Source: Chryseobacterium salivictor (GTDB taxonomy: Bacteria; Bacteroidota; Bacteroidia; Flavobacteriales; Weeksellaceae). Taken from it: a DNA stretch of 64,000 nt. The stretch is from assembly GCF_004359195.1 (NCBI RefSeq), contig NZ_CP037954.1:2728001-2792000 (forward strand), written 5' to 3'. This document shows positions 15,935 through 25,165 of this stretch, piece by piece (positions within the stretch are counted from its first letter, which is position 1; every line of letters starts with the position of its first letter). The notes under the pieces are model-generated. The model was given only the letters and a program-made list of their open reading frames with translations, had not been told where the DNA came from and did no database searches. A program made the position numbers and the translations under genes.

Positions 15935-18388
15935 TTATTTGGTAATCCAAACCGCATCTGCCCCTTTAAGATAATGCGCAAACCAATCTGAAACCTTTGA
16001 ATATAAATCCAGCTTTGAAGCGGAATCGTGAACTGAATGACCTTCGTTTTTGTAAAACAGTGCTACGACCATCTTTTTACTTCTTCTCAGTGCAAGATAG
16101 AACTCCATCGTTTGTTCCCAATGAATGTTTGCATCCTGTTTGCCCGTCCATAAAAGAATGGGTGAATTCACCTGATCTGCATACTGGACCGGACTGTTTT
16201 TCAGATAGATCTCCTTGTCCTGAAAAAACGGTGTCCCAATCCGATATTGCCCGTCCTCAAATTGCCAGAAAAAAGGACTGTAAAAGTTCGTATTGTAGGA
16301 AAAGTAGGACTTTACAAGATCGCTGTTCCCCGAACCGGAAACAAATGCCGCAAATTTATCGGAGTGTGTAGCGATAAAATTGGTTTCGTAGCCTCCGTGA
16401 GAATGTCCAATTAATCCCACTTTTGTGAAGTCAATACTGTTTATTGAGGAAAGTGCCTTTAATCCCTGCTCTACACAATCAAGCGCAGACAGCCCGGTTC
16501 CTTTTTTATTATATATAATATCCGGCAGAAAAACAAAATAATCATTTTCAATAAAATGTCGGACATTGAAGCCATCGGTCCGCCCGTAGTATCCATCCCG
16601 TAAATAGGTATTTTGATATTTGCTTTGGTTCTCATAAACATTAACGATCATTGGGTATTTTTTGGTCCTGTCAAAATGGAGGGGATAAATCAAAAGACCA
16701 CTGATCGGAAGACCTTCCGTATTATGATATTGAAACACTTCTTTTTTTACATTTTTTATGAGATGATCCTTGATGTTGCTTTGGTACACCGGTTTCAGGC
16801 GTAAATAATTTCCGGCGTACAGTTGGGGTGGACTGTTTAAGTTTTCAGAAACATAGCTTAGATTCCTGTTTTTACGGTCAAATTTCACAGAAGAGATTTT
16901 ATTCACCGTCCGGGGAACCAGAAAGGTAATCTTCTGATCTCTTAATTCTGCTATTGCCGACTCGCCTGTCATTTTTTGAGTAAGATGAATAAGCAGCGGT
17001 GTACCGGTATCAATACCACTCCTATACACTCCATATTTCGGCAAAAGTTTGGTCTGGTAACCGGTCAGAATGGTATTCTGAAACCCTTTGACCGTCTTGA
17101 TGGAGTATAACCGTTTTGTTAGAAGGTCATAAATAACGATCCCTCCCTCCTGTTCAAAATAGATCTTTTTGTTGTCTAAAGAAAAATAAACATCCTCAGA
17201 TTGGGGAAGATGAATTCTTTCGGTGGAAGCAGTTTCTACATTGTGTAAAATCCAGTCATCTCCTTTTTTGGAGATTAAAAGGGACCCGTCACGATTCAGA
17301 TAAACCCGTGAGGATGTTTCCCCCACTAAAGTGGTGGTTTCGGTTGTCTGATCATACTGATGCATGACCAGTGGCACGTCATAGGTAGAATAATCCTGAA
17401 GGAAATAGGGATCAAACTTGAGATAGTACCGGCTGTTGCCCGTAAAAGCGACTTCCGGCAAGTCTTCGTTATCCAGTTTTTCCAACTGTTGATCCAAAGG
17501 TCTCCACAAATAATAATGCTGTTGTTCGGCTCCATAAAATTTGGTCTCGAGGCGATTATCATCTCCATACCAGATATCCGCTATTTTATCAGAACTTGCT
17601 GCTATCGCGACTGCTATCTGAAGATAAACCTCATCCGGATGATCCGTCAGAACAGCAATAACCTGGACAATTTGGTCCGACAACATATTTTGTAAAGGAA
17701 AAACCCTGCGCGAAGTTTTATTAACCATCATTACACGGGAATTTCGCGCTGCTGCCAGATGTTCAATAATGACCACATTCCGGTTATTTGCAGTTAATAC
17801 GTCAGGCGTCGCATCGGCAGTCGCATAGATCGCATGTAATTCATTGTCGTGAAGTTCGTAGACCGTCTGGGTTTCTCCATTCTTTCCCGTGACAAAAACT
17901 TCTTTGTTCGGGAGGATTTCAAAACGGTCAATTCCGGAAATCTTTTTGATCACAGTACCTTTTTCATCCAGAATCAACAGTTCGTTACCCTTCTCCCCAA
18001 TGCTTATCACGAGAACCTGTTTCCTTTCCGCTGCGTATTCTACCTGTAAAATATTATTTACATTTAAACTGTTCTGTGTCTTTAAATTACGTATTTCGAG
18101 TCCCCTGTTTTTTACGATGAATAACGTATTGCTCCCTGTAAAAAACGATTTTCTTACCCCGTTGGTTTCATGAATGATCTGTACGGGATTTTGAGTATTC
18201 AATACCACTAAACTGTCCTGTGAATCCTGATATCCTTTTTTAAAGCTTACATATTTCCCGTTTGGGGATAATTCGTTATGAATAACGTCATACCTTTGGT
18301 TTTGGAAGTCAGATTGATTATGCTGGGAGAATACTGAGCCCGTGCACAGGCCAAAAACAATGGTGCACCATATCTTTACTTTCATCAT
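15935..18388 (-). CDS. S9 family prolyl oligopeptidase
   Basis: 817-residue secreted serine peptidase. It has a signal peptide (about residues 1-21), an N-terminal beta-propeller-like region (about 30-540) and a C-terminal alpha/beta-hydrolase domain with the nucleophile in GLIGHSHGGYE (Ser663), the acid in LWTGKQDANIHW and the His in YKNEGHSVHD. S9 enzymes cleave short peptides, often after proline. Its start overlaps the SusD stop by one base (TGATG), so translation is coupled and the three minus-strand genes form one operon. In this setting it would degrade peptides at the outer membrane or in the periplasm before or after SusCD uptake. Confidence 0.9.
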   Translation of the reverse strand: MMKVKIWCTIVFGLCTGSVFSQHNQSDFQNQRYDVIHNELSPNGKYVSFKKGYQDSQDSLVVLNTQNPVQIIHETNGVRKSFFTGSNTLFIVKNRGLEIRNLKTQNSLNVNNILQVEYAAERKQVLVISIGEKGNELLILDEKGTVIKKISGIDRFEILPNKEVFVTGKNGETQTVYELHDNELHAIYATADATPDVLTANNRNVVIIEHLAAARNSRVMMVNKTSRRVFPLQNMLSDQIVQVIAVLTDHPDEVYLQIAVAIAASSDKIADIWYGDDNRLETKFYGAEQQHYYLWRPLDQQLEKLDNEDLPEVAFTGNSRYYLKFDPYFLQDYSTYDVPLVMHQYDQTTETTTLVGETSSRVYLNRDGSLLISKKGDDWILHNVETASTERIHLPQSEDVYFSLDNKKIYFEQEGGIVIYDLLTKRLYSIKTVKGFQNTILTGYQTKLLPKYGVYRSGIDTGTPLLIHLTQKMTGESAIAELRDQKITFLVPRTVNKISSVKFDRKNRNLSYVSENLNSPPQLYAGNYLRLKPVYQSNIKDHLIKNVKKEVFQYHNTEGLPISGLLIYPLHFDRTKKYPMIVNVYENQSKYQNTYLRDGYYGRTDGFNVRHFIENDYFVFLPDIIYNKKGTGLSALDCVEQGLKALSSINSIDFTKVGLIGHSHGGYETNFIATHSDKFAAFVSGSGNSDLVKSYFSYNTNFYSPFFWQFEDGQYRIGTPFFQDKEIYLKNSPVQYADQVNSPILLWTGKQDANIHWEQTMEFYLALRRSKKMVVALFYKNEGHSVHDSASKLDLYSKVSDWFAHYLKGADAVWITK

Positions 18389-19761
18389 CAGTAATTGAGA
18401 TTTTGAGGATTAAGATTGGTATTGAGCAGCATTTCCGAGGCCGGGAGGGGCCACCGCTGATGAAAATCCTGCCAGTTGGACTTCTGCGGCTTTAAAATAT
18501 TAAGTTTCCCGAGGCGTTTGAGATCAAAAAAGCGCTGTCCCTGTTCTCCAAAAAACTCCCGCCTTCTTTCTTCTGATATTTCAGTCAGCAAGTCCTCTTT
18601 TGTTATGTTATCATTTAGTAACGGGATTCCTGCTCTTTGTCGAATCTTATTGACATACGGGATCGCCTCACCTGTTCTGTCCTGCCGGGCTAAAGATTCA
18701 GCCAACATCAGATAAACGCTTTCCAGCCGATAAACAACAGAATACTCATCGCTGTTGGTGTCCGTATTTTTATATTTATCATTTCTGAAAAATGCAAGAC
18801 CATTACCTTCGATTTTTGAAATCCAGTGACTCCTGCGTAGATCGTTATCGGAAAAAGCGGCAACAAGTTGCGGACTTAAAACATAATTTTGCGGAGGAAC
18901 GGTAGAAAAGTAATAAATGCCCGCTTCGGGTGTCGGAGCACCTGCATAGAGGGTCTTTAACTGAAATAAAATATGTTTGCCCCCTTTTTTGAAGACTTTG
19001 GTAATGTCATTCTGAAAACTGTACTCCGGAGTTGAAATCATGCTTCGGCAGATCTGCTCCGTTTCTGTCCACTTATTTTGCAACTGATAAATGGTGCTGA
19101 GTACCAGTTCCCCCACTTTTTTATTGACGTAGATCCGGTCCGGATTTCTGTATTCATCAGGCAGCATACCAATTGCCTGACTCAAATCCGCTTCCAGCAA
19201 TTGCAGGATTCCCGCTTCCGGTGTTTTATGTAATTTTTGATTCACCACATAATCAGTCGTCGTGGTATAAGGAATATCGCTGTAGATCTGCATTAAGTCG
19301 AGATAGATCATAGAGCGTATCACCAAAGCTTCGCCGGTAATCTGTTTTTTATCTTGCTCCGCTAAAGAAGACCGTTCTACCCCTTCGATCAGTGCATTGG
19401 CCATATAGATTTCTTTATAGGCATTGGCCCACACCGATCTTACAATAGAATTATCTGCCAGAAGCTGATTGAGATAAACATCTGAAGTTGAGGAACCCAA
19501 GGTAGGCGAATACAGTTCTAAGTCATCCGTATAAGAACCGAGCAACACGCCTGCCCCCGAAGATCCTCCAGAGTAGAGTGAGTTGGTTTGAAGTTCTGTG
19601 TACAGTTGGTCTAAGGCTGCGTAAGCAGTGTTTTTGTCGGCATAAACGTCTGCCGCATTAATCTGATCAATGGGATCGTCCACGTCAATGAACTGTTTGC
19701 AGGAGGTGGTGATACAAAGAATACCTGCAACAATCGTCAGCAGTTTTATATTTACTTTCAT
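18388..19761 (-). CDS. SusD/RagB family lipoprotein
   Basis: 457-residue nutrient-binding outer-membrane lipoprotein, partner of the SusC-like porin. The lipobox is in GILCITTSCKQF (Cys about 21). The body has the family's helical/TPR organisation and the usual C-terminal block DLLTEISEERRREFFGEQGQRFFDLKRLG, followed by WPLPASEMLLNTNLNPQN at the end. It begins 14 bp after the SusC stop and its own stop overlaps the peptidase start. Given the peptidase, it probably captures peptides, as RagB does, rather than glycans; no carbohydrate-active enzyme is encoded nearby. Confidence 0.95.
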   Translation of the reverse strand: MKVNIKLLTIVAGILCITTSCKQFIDVDDPIDQINAADVYADKNTAYAALDQLYTELQTNSLYSGGSSGAGVLLGSYTDDLELYSPTLGSSTSDVYLNQLLADNSIVRSVWANAYKEIYMANALIEGVERSSLAEQDKKQITGEALVIRSMIYLDLMQIYSDIPYTTTTDYVVNQKLHKTPEAGILQLLEADLSQAIGMLPDEYRNPDRIYVNKKVGELVLSTIYQLQNKWTETEQICRSMISTPEYSFQNDITKVFKKGGKHILFQLKTLYAGAPTPEAGIYYFSTVPPQNYVLSPQLVAAFSDNDLRRSHWISKIEGNGLAFFRNDKYKNTDTNSDEYSVVYRLESVYLMLAESLARQDRTGEAIPYVNKIRQRAGIPLLNDNITKEDLLTEISEERRREFFGEQGQRFFDLKRLGKLNILKPQKSNWQDFHQRWPLPASEMLLNTNLNPQNLNY

Positions 19762-19775
19762 GTTAATAATTTTAA

Positions 19776-22700
19776 TTAAAATTTCAGTTGAATTCCAAAG
19801 GCATAGGTTTTAAGAGGCGGGATAAATCCTGTTGTCACAAACTCCGGGTCTAGTCCAAAGTAGTCCGTGACCGTAAGAAGATTTTGACCCTGTACGTACA
19901 GCGTAGCCTCTTTCATCCAGGTGAATGAGGTATTGATTCTGTAATTGAACTGGATATTTTTCAGCCGTACAAAGGAGGCGTCTCCCACAGCGGCCGTACT
20001 GTTTCTAAAGTTGGCGGTTAAGGTATTGACCTGAGTTTGGGTGCCGGGCGAATACGGCATGATGATTCCGGACGGATTTTCCGCAGACCAGACATTAAGA
20101 AGCTCTACCGGTTGATTATTCATATTTCCTGGGGTCGTCATGGTCCTGAAGAAATTCCAGTTGGTCTGCTTCACGAATTGGGCTAAGAAGGAGAAACTGA
20201 CATTCTTATAGCGCACTTCATTCTGCCATCCGCCGTAATACTTCACGCCAATATTTCTGATTGCTTTTGCATCTTCGGGCGTGGATATTTTACCGTCCCC
20301 GTTATAATCCGTAAAACGGTATTTCCCCGTGCTGTCAATTCCTTCATACTGATACAGTTTTACAATTGAAGTCGGCATTCCGACCACGTATTTATTGGCA
20401 TAGGTGGACCCCTCAAGATTTGGAAAAGAAATCAGCTTGTTTTCCGGGAAACTAATGTTGAAGGCGGTTTGCCACCTCCAGTTCCCGGTATTTACAGGAG
20501 TCGATGATCCCTCAAATTCCCACCCTTTATTTTCGACCACTGCATCCAGATTAGCCTGAATGGAAGAGAAACCCGTGGTAGCAGGCAATGGAATTCCTAC
20601 CAGTTGCCCCGATGACTGGTTGCGGTAAAATGCAGCCGAAATGGCAACAGCATTTTTGAAAAGTCCCAATTCCAGCGCTGCTTCCAGTTTTTTTGTTCTC
20701 TCCCAGCTGAAATCCGGATTGTAAAGCGACGTTGGATATAAGCCAGCATTGGTGTTATAGGCATCCTCCGCAATACTGTAATTATTCTGGTATTGATAAT
20801 CACCGATGAAATCACTCCCCGTGATTCCGTAACTGCTTCGTATTTTCCCGAAGCTCAACCACTTCATATCTTTGAGGAAAGATTCTTCAGAAAACAACCA
20901 TGCAGCTCCCACCGCACCGAAGTTCGCAAACCTATTATTCAATCCGAAGCGGCTTGAGCCATCGCGGCGACCTGTCAGATTTAAGATAAACTTTTTGGCA
21001 AAACTGTAATTAATACGCGTCAGTAAGGAAGCGAACTTGTATTGGTTTTGAATGTCCGGCGAAATGATCTTAAAATTGGCAGCGGCCAGATTTTCGATCA
21101 AGGCATTACTGGAATAGCCAACTCCCGTCATTGCAGACCTTTTTGTTGTGGTTTGCTGAAACGAAAATCCCGCTAAAATATTGAGTTCGTGCTGACCGAA
21201 AGTGTTACCATAGGAAACCTGCGGTTCTGCCAGATAGGTAAAGATGGAATTGGTGCTTTTTGACGAGGAGGAGTCTTCTGACGTCAATCCAAAAGATGGA
21301 TTGTACAGCGTGTGCGGTTTAATATTAATCTCTTCCAGATTTTGATAATTGAACCCGCCGTTGAGTTTAAAACTAAAATTGTCCAGAAATTGATAATTCA
21401 TCGTGAGTCCTTCATTCAGTTGATAGATCTGATTGTGATAGGTCCCATTCAAAGCGGCAACAGGATTCGTAAACGTGTTGTTTTCCCAGTTCACATTTCC
21501 GGCGGCATCATACAGTGCCGGAGCATTTGGACTCATCACAAGCGCCCGGCTTGCAAAATCCGTATTTACCACATTATTGGAGAGCTGTGAAAATAAATTG
21601 GAGAGGTTAAGCTGAAACTTTTTATTCAGTGATAAAAAGCTATAATTGGTATCAAACGTATTGGTCTTGTAATGAAAATCTCCCGGAAATACGGTGGACT
21701 GATCATTGTGGGCTGCACTTACTCTGAACGAATGCTGCGCAGTCCCGCCTGAAATCGAGAGCTGCGTATTGCTGTTTTCCGCCCAGTTACCGATCAGTTC
21801 TTTCTGAAAATCCGTAATTCGGGTTTGATCCCAGGTGCCGTTCACGTCATAAGCACTTGCTGGCAGACTGGAGACGGAAGCATTTTTGTAAGCCTGCAAC
21901 CGCATGTTGACATATTGCGCACTGTTCATCAACTTCATGTAGCGCGTGATATGGCTGATTCCATATTGGTTGTTGACCGCTACCGTAAGTGCTGCATTTT
22001 TTCCTTTTTTTGTCGTAATCAATATCACTCCGTTGGCTCCGCGGCTCCCGTAAATTGCAGTAGCATCTGCATCTTTAAGAATCTCGATACTTTCTACATC
22101 ATTCGGATTCAATGAATTGAGCGGACTTATATTCAGTAGAGGCAGAACCGTCTGTGAAAATGTAGACGTCAGCGTATTTCCCAGTGCAATTCCATCGACA
22201 ACATACAGGGGCTGACTGCCGTCAATTGCGCTGTTGAATAAATTTCTCAGACTGTTCCTTCCCCGGATCTGTACATCAAAACCTCCGCCCGGCGTGCCGC
22301 TGTTCTGCGTAATGCTTACGCCGGCCATTCTCCCTTGAAGTGCCGACAGAACATTGGTTACGGGTTGATTTTCAATCTCCTTGGCGGTGACCTTCGCAAT
22401 GCTCCCCGTACTTTCTCTGGCTTTTACCTTGTAGTATCCAGCGTTCAGCACCACTTCTTCAATCGACTTTACTTTTTCCGTGAGTGAAATGATGAAAGTA
22501 GATTTCCCGTCAGTGTTTATTTTTTGTTCACTGTATTCAGGATGGCGGAAAATAAGGACAGGATGTTCGCCGGTAATGAGGAGCGAGAAAGCTCCCGTGG
22601 CGGTGGTGGTAGTGAGCGCATTGGTGCCGTCCTGGGTGACCACTACCCCACTCAGGGGCTTTTCACCGTCGGTGACCGTTCCCGTGACGGTCCGGGTTTG

Positions 22701-22778
22701 TGCCTGAACCTGCGAGTGAATCGCAGAAAAGACCAGACAACCGGAAACAAGTCCTATGGTTGATAGGATTTTTTTCAT
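19776..22778 (-). CDS. SusC/RagA TonB-linked outer-membrane protein
   Basis: 1000-residue TonB-dependent transporter. It has a signal peptide (about residues 1-26), an N-terminal carboxypeptidase-regulatory-like domain (about 30-110, VTGTVTDGEKPLSGVVVTQ), a plug with the SusC signature (about 115-255, SIEILKDADATAIYGSRGANGVILITTKKG), and a long beta-barrel ending in an aromatic-type C-terminus (TYAFGIQLKF). It is first in the SusC-SusD-S9 peptidase operon. No FecR/anti-sigma genes adjoin it, so regulation may come from the TPR-AraC protein upstream. Substrate inferred to be oligopeptides from the peptidase neighbour. Confidence 0.95.
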   Translation of the reverse strand: MKKILSTIGLVSGCLVFSAIHSQVQAQTRTVTGTVTDGEKPLSGVVVTQDGTNALTTTTATGAFSLLITGEHPVLIFRHPEYSEQKINTDGKSTFIISLTEKVKSIEEVVLNAGYYKVKARESTGSIAKVTAKEIENQPVTNVLSALQGRMAGVSITQNSGTPGGGFDVQIRGRNSLRNLFNSAIDGSQPLYVVDGIALGNTLTSTFSQTVLPLLNISPLNSLNPNDVESIEILKDADATAIYGSRGANGVILITTKKGKNAALTVAVNNQYGISHITRYMKLMNSAQYVNMRLQAYKNASVSSLPASAYDVNGTWDQTRITDFQKELIGNWAENSNTQLSISGGTAQHSFRVSAAHNDQSTVFPGDFHYKTNTFDTNYSFLSLNKKFQLNLSNLFSQLSNNVVNTDFASRALVMSPNAPALYDAAGNVNWENNTFTNPVAALNGTYHNQIYQLNEGLTMNYQFLDNFSFKLNGGFNYQNLEEINIKPHTLYNPSFGLTSEDSSSSKSTNSIFTYLAEPQVSYGNTFGQHELNILAGFSFQQTTTKRSAMTGVGYSSNALIENLAAANFKIISPDIQNQYKFASLLTRINYSFAKKFILNLTGRRDGSSRFGLNNRFANFGAVGAAWLFSEESFLKDMKWLSFGKIRSSYGITGSDFIGDYQYQNNYSIAEDAYNTNAGLYPTSLYNPDFSWERTKKLEAALELGLFKNAVAISAAFYRNQSSGQLVGIPLPATTGFSSIQANLDAVVENKGWEFEGSSTPVNTGNWRWQTAFNISFPENKLISFPNLEGSTYANKYVVGMPTSIVKLYQYEGIDSTGKYRFTDYNGDGKISTPEDAKAIRNIGVKYYGGWQNEVRYKNVSFSFLAQFVKQTNWNFFRTMTTPGNMNNQPVELLNVWSAENPSGIIMPYSPGTQTQVNTLTANFRNSTAAVGDASFVRLKNIQFNYRINTSFTWMKEATLYVQGQNLLTVTDYFGLDPEFVTTGFIPPLKTYAFGIQLKF

Positions 22779-22867
22779 AGTTTTGTTTTTTAATTGTTAG
22801 TTCAATTTATGTACTGATAATTGTTATTGCTCTTTCCTGCGGTGGGCAAACTTTAGGGAAAGGGCGT

Positions 22868-22910
22868 TTTTTTTGATAGATGATAGAAAAAAGATGATAG
22901 ATGATAGATT
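22868..22910. repeat. GATAGATGATAGA simple repeat
   Basis: Short tandem of GATAGATGATAGA-type units in the leader region before the SusC gene. The same GATAGA/TCTATC theme recurs on the other strand at 40180-40432. Confidence 0.5.
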
Positions 22911-23017
22911 ACGTGCTGCATCGTTTAAAAAACGGATGGCGCATTCAAAAGTTTTAATTCATTCTTTTTCTTCATTCTAATTTCCGGTTCCTGACTCGTG
23001 AAATACTCAAATACTTC

Positions 23018-23086
23018 TCATGAACTCCTCATGAACTATCCATGAAGTATCCATGAAGTATCTATGAAGCATCTACGGAGCATCCT
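23018..23086. repeat. 11-bp tandem repeat (CCATGAAGTAT)
   Basis: About six consecutive imperfect copies of an 11-12-bp unit, from CTCATGAACTC through CCATGAAGTAT (twice) to CTACGGAGCAT. Units are too short and lack spacers, so this is not a CRISPR array. Confidence 0.75.
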
Positions 23087-23100
23087 ATTTTCAATCAAGA

Positions 23101-23176
23101 ACTACTTTTTACTTGGCTCTTTTTACTTGGCTCTCTATACCTTCACTTGGCTCTTTTTACTTTTTACTTGGCTCTT
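23101..23176. repeat. ACTTGGCTCTTTTT tandem repeat
   Basis: Four copies of ACTTGGCTCT separated by T-rich stretches (CTTTTTACTTGGCT period about 14-18). A frame of 120 residues crosses it but has no gene character. Confidence 0.7.
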
Positions 23177-23334
23177 CAGATTGCTTTAGGGGAAAGCAAA
23201 ACACAAATGATGAAGAAAAGAAATACTTCCCCGCTAAAGACAAATCTTTTTGTTGTTGGATGATGGGTGCTGGATGTTTTTACAGGGTATTAATCCACAG
23301 TTTTTGTTCCAAATCTCCATTCTCACCGAAGCAC

Positions 23335-23395
23335 CAGATCAGCACATTGCCAAATCATCACATCATCACATTACCAAATCATCACATTATCCTTC
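23335..23395. repeat. CCAAATCATCACAT low-complexity array
   Basis: Repeats of CCAAATCATCACAT/CATCACATT without spacers. It resembles the later ACTCAATC arrays in style but has a different unit. Confidence 0.6.
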
Positions 23396-23413
23396 GGAAT
23401 GGCTTAGGGGAGG

Positions 23414-23736
23414 CTTCGACAGGCTCAGCCACCGTACGTTTAGAAACTTATGAAGAAAGTTCACTCTCCCGCTAAAGACCAATCCTTTAAAAGAGCTTTG
23501 ATATGAATGTGACTGTAGCTCTAAGTATCGTTGAAATAATAAAAATAAATATTCATGATGAATACATTAAAAGTTTTTAATACAACGTAGTCTTTAAAAC
23601 AAGACCATTTCCCGAGTAAGCGTAATGCCGCAATGGTTGTGCAACCCATTGTAAGTTTCATTCCTAACAGCGAAGACTCTCCTACTCCAGTCATTCCTAG
23701 CATCGCGAACAATCTGTTATCCTGAGCCTGTCGAAG
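23414..23736. repeat. Inverted pair CTTCGACAGGCTCAG
   Basis: CTTCGACAGGCTCAG at 23414-23428 and its exact reverse complement at 23722-23736. This 15-mer core is a commonly seen intergenic repeat in Flavobacteriia as far as I recall. The segment between shows no gene. Confidence 0.6.
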
Positions 23737-24175
23737 GATCTCGAGGCAAAAGCAAAACATCCTGCATCCTGCATCCTACATCCTGCATTAAAAAAACCAA
23801 CACTACCCTACCAAAACCATCAATTTCTAATTGCATTAACTTCTCCTGCATTGGCATTTGGTTAATTGGAAGAAAGAACCTATTTTTAACGTGCGAGTTT
23901 TTAACAGTCTTTCATACCACCACAAGCCTTTTTTGGGGCTTTGGTGCAGTTGATGGGCAATTGGATTTTATAGATTTTGTGTAGCACATGATCTTACCCT
24001 TTTACATTGGTGGGTATAGCGTTGGTGATCTTTTATAAAATCTGGGTGAAGCGGTGAGAGACTTTTAGCTCTCTTGGGTTTTTAAGGTGGTAAAAATGTC
24101 GTTCTCATAATACATTGTTATTTGTTGTTATGAAACGATGTTCTTGGATGCGAAGAATATCCTTGAAAAAAGCAA

Positions 24176-24263
24176 GGAGCGGTTTCACACTTTAGAGTCA
24201 TGGGCGACCAAACCCTCCTTCCCGAAAGAAGTTACCATCTAAAGTTTACGTGAAAACCGCTCC
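24176..24263 (+). ncRNA. Large stem-loop, possible structured RNA or element end
   Basis: GGAGCGGTTTCAC (24176-24188) pairs with GTGAAAACCGCTCC (24250-24263). Directly inside, ACTTTAGA (24189-24196) pairs with TCTAAAGT (24238-24245), and a further CTTC/GAAG hairpin sits in the loop. A third related arm, GGAGCGATTTCAC, lies at 24300-24312. The region 23870-24420 around it has no gene but looks non-random (another hairpin CACCACAAGCC/GGGGCTTTGGTG near 23919-23946). It could be a structured RNA, an attachment region of the island, or a regulatory leader. Confidence 0.4.
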
Positions 24264-24466
24264 CATGCAGGTACAAAAGTAAGAAACTTTTTTAAGCACG
24301 GAGCGATTTCACGGTGTTCTCGATGGAAATTGGTCGTTTTGACTCGAGAAACATCGTCTATTATGGGCTTATTTAGCCTTAATATTCAAATCGTTAAAGC
24401 AAATATAACAAAATAATTCCAATAAACAAATTTTTAACAAAATGGAATTGAAATATTCATTAATAT

Positions 24467-24949
24467 ATGTCTGATAGTATCAACAACAAAGTTCTTGAAA
24501 ATTTTTCAAGATACATAGTCTCTAAAAAGAAAGAACTGGGCTTGTCAAATGAAAGACTAGCCAAAGAATGTAATATTTCAAATGGAGAAATTAGTAAATT
24601 AATAACTATGGAAAGAAAAAGTATTTCTCCCAAAACATTCTATTTAATATATACAGGGGTTAAAGATAATTTCTCCAATATTTTCAACTTTGTTTATGAA
24701 GGTTATGAATTTTCATTGAACAAATATGTGCCAAAAAAGCGAAGTGAATTGGGACATATTATAATGAAATATGAGACGCAGCAAAATAATATTGAAGAAG
24801 TTTCAGCTAAAACTGGGATATCACTTACTAGACTAAAAAATCTGTATTATACTGATATTTCATTTACTACAGAAGAAATAATCTTAATTGAAATGTCATT
24901 AAAACTTAAAGGAGGTGAGATCTTTGAAGAGCTTTACGGGAAACCGTAA
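24467..24949 (+). CDS. XRE-like helix-turn-helix protein, two HTH repeats
   Basis: 160-residue predicted DNA-binding protein. Residues about 10-60 form an XRE-type helix-turn-helix (SKKKELGLSNERLAKECNIS, then NGEISKLITMERK). Residues about 88-155 look like a second copy (RSELGHIIMKYETQQNNIEE, then AKTGISLTRLKNLYY). Base composition is very AT-rich, unlike the SusC region. It stands about 250 bp before an OLD-like ATPase gene on the same strand, which suggests it is the transcriptional controller of that defence gene, but this is inference. No toxin-like partner is visible. Confidence 0.75.
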   Translation: MSDSINNKVLENFSRYIVSKKKELGLSNERLAKECNISNGEISKLITMERKSISPKTFYLIYTGVKDNFSNIFNFVYEGYEFSLNKYVPKKRSELGHIIMKYETQQNNIEEVSAKTGISLTRLKNLYYTDISFTTEEIILIEMSLKLKGGEIFEELYGKP

Positions 24950-25157
24950 GGTTGTAAGAAAGAGGGGATGTATATTTGGAGAAAGAATGTTCGAGCTATT
25001 AAAGTTGGAGATTAAAAAATTGAAAGCGAAATAAAATTACAAATATTTAAAATACGCAACATTTGTAAATAAATACCAATACTTACAATTAAATATATTA
25101 TTTACTGCCAATTCGTTGAAAAGTAAAATTATTTTTAATCTAAATTGTATTATTGCG

Positions 25158-25165
25158 TATATTTG
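25158..25165 (+). promoter_or_regulatory. Promoter -7 box of OLD-like ATPase gene
   Basis: TATATTTG, a perfect TAnnTTTG, 39 bp before ATG 25205, with a T-rich -33 region (about 25131-25137). It lies downstream of the TTG at 25145, so ATG 25205 is the better start. Confidence 0.6.

Noticed and set aside
23018..23395. CRISPR-like series of repeats
   Set aside because: Units are 11-18 bp, imperfect and without unique spacers, and no cas gene is in the window.
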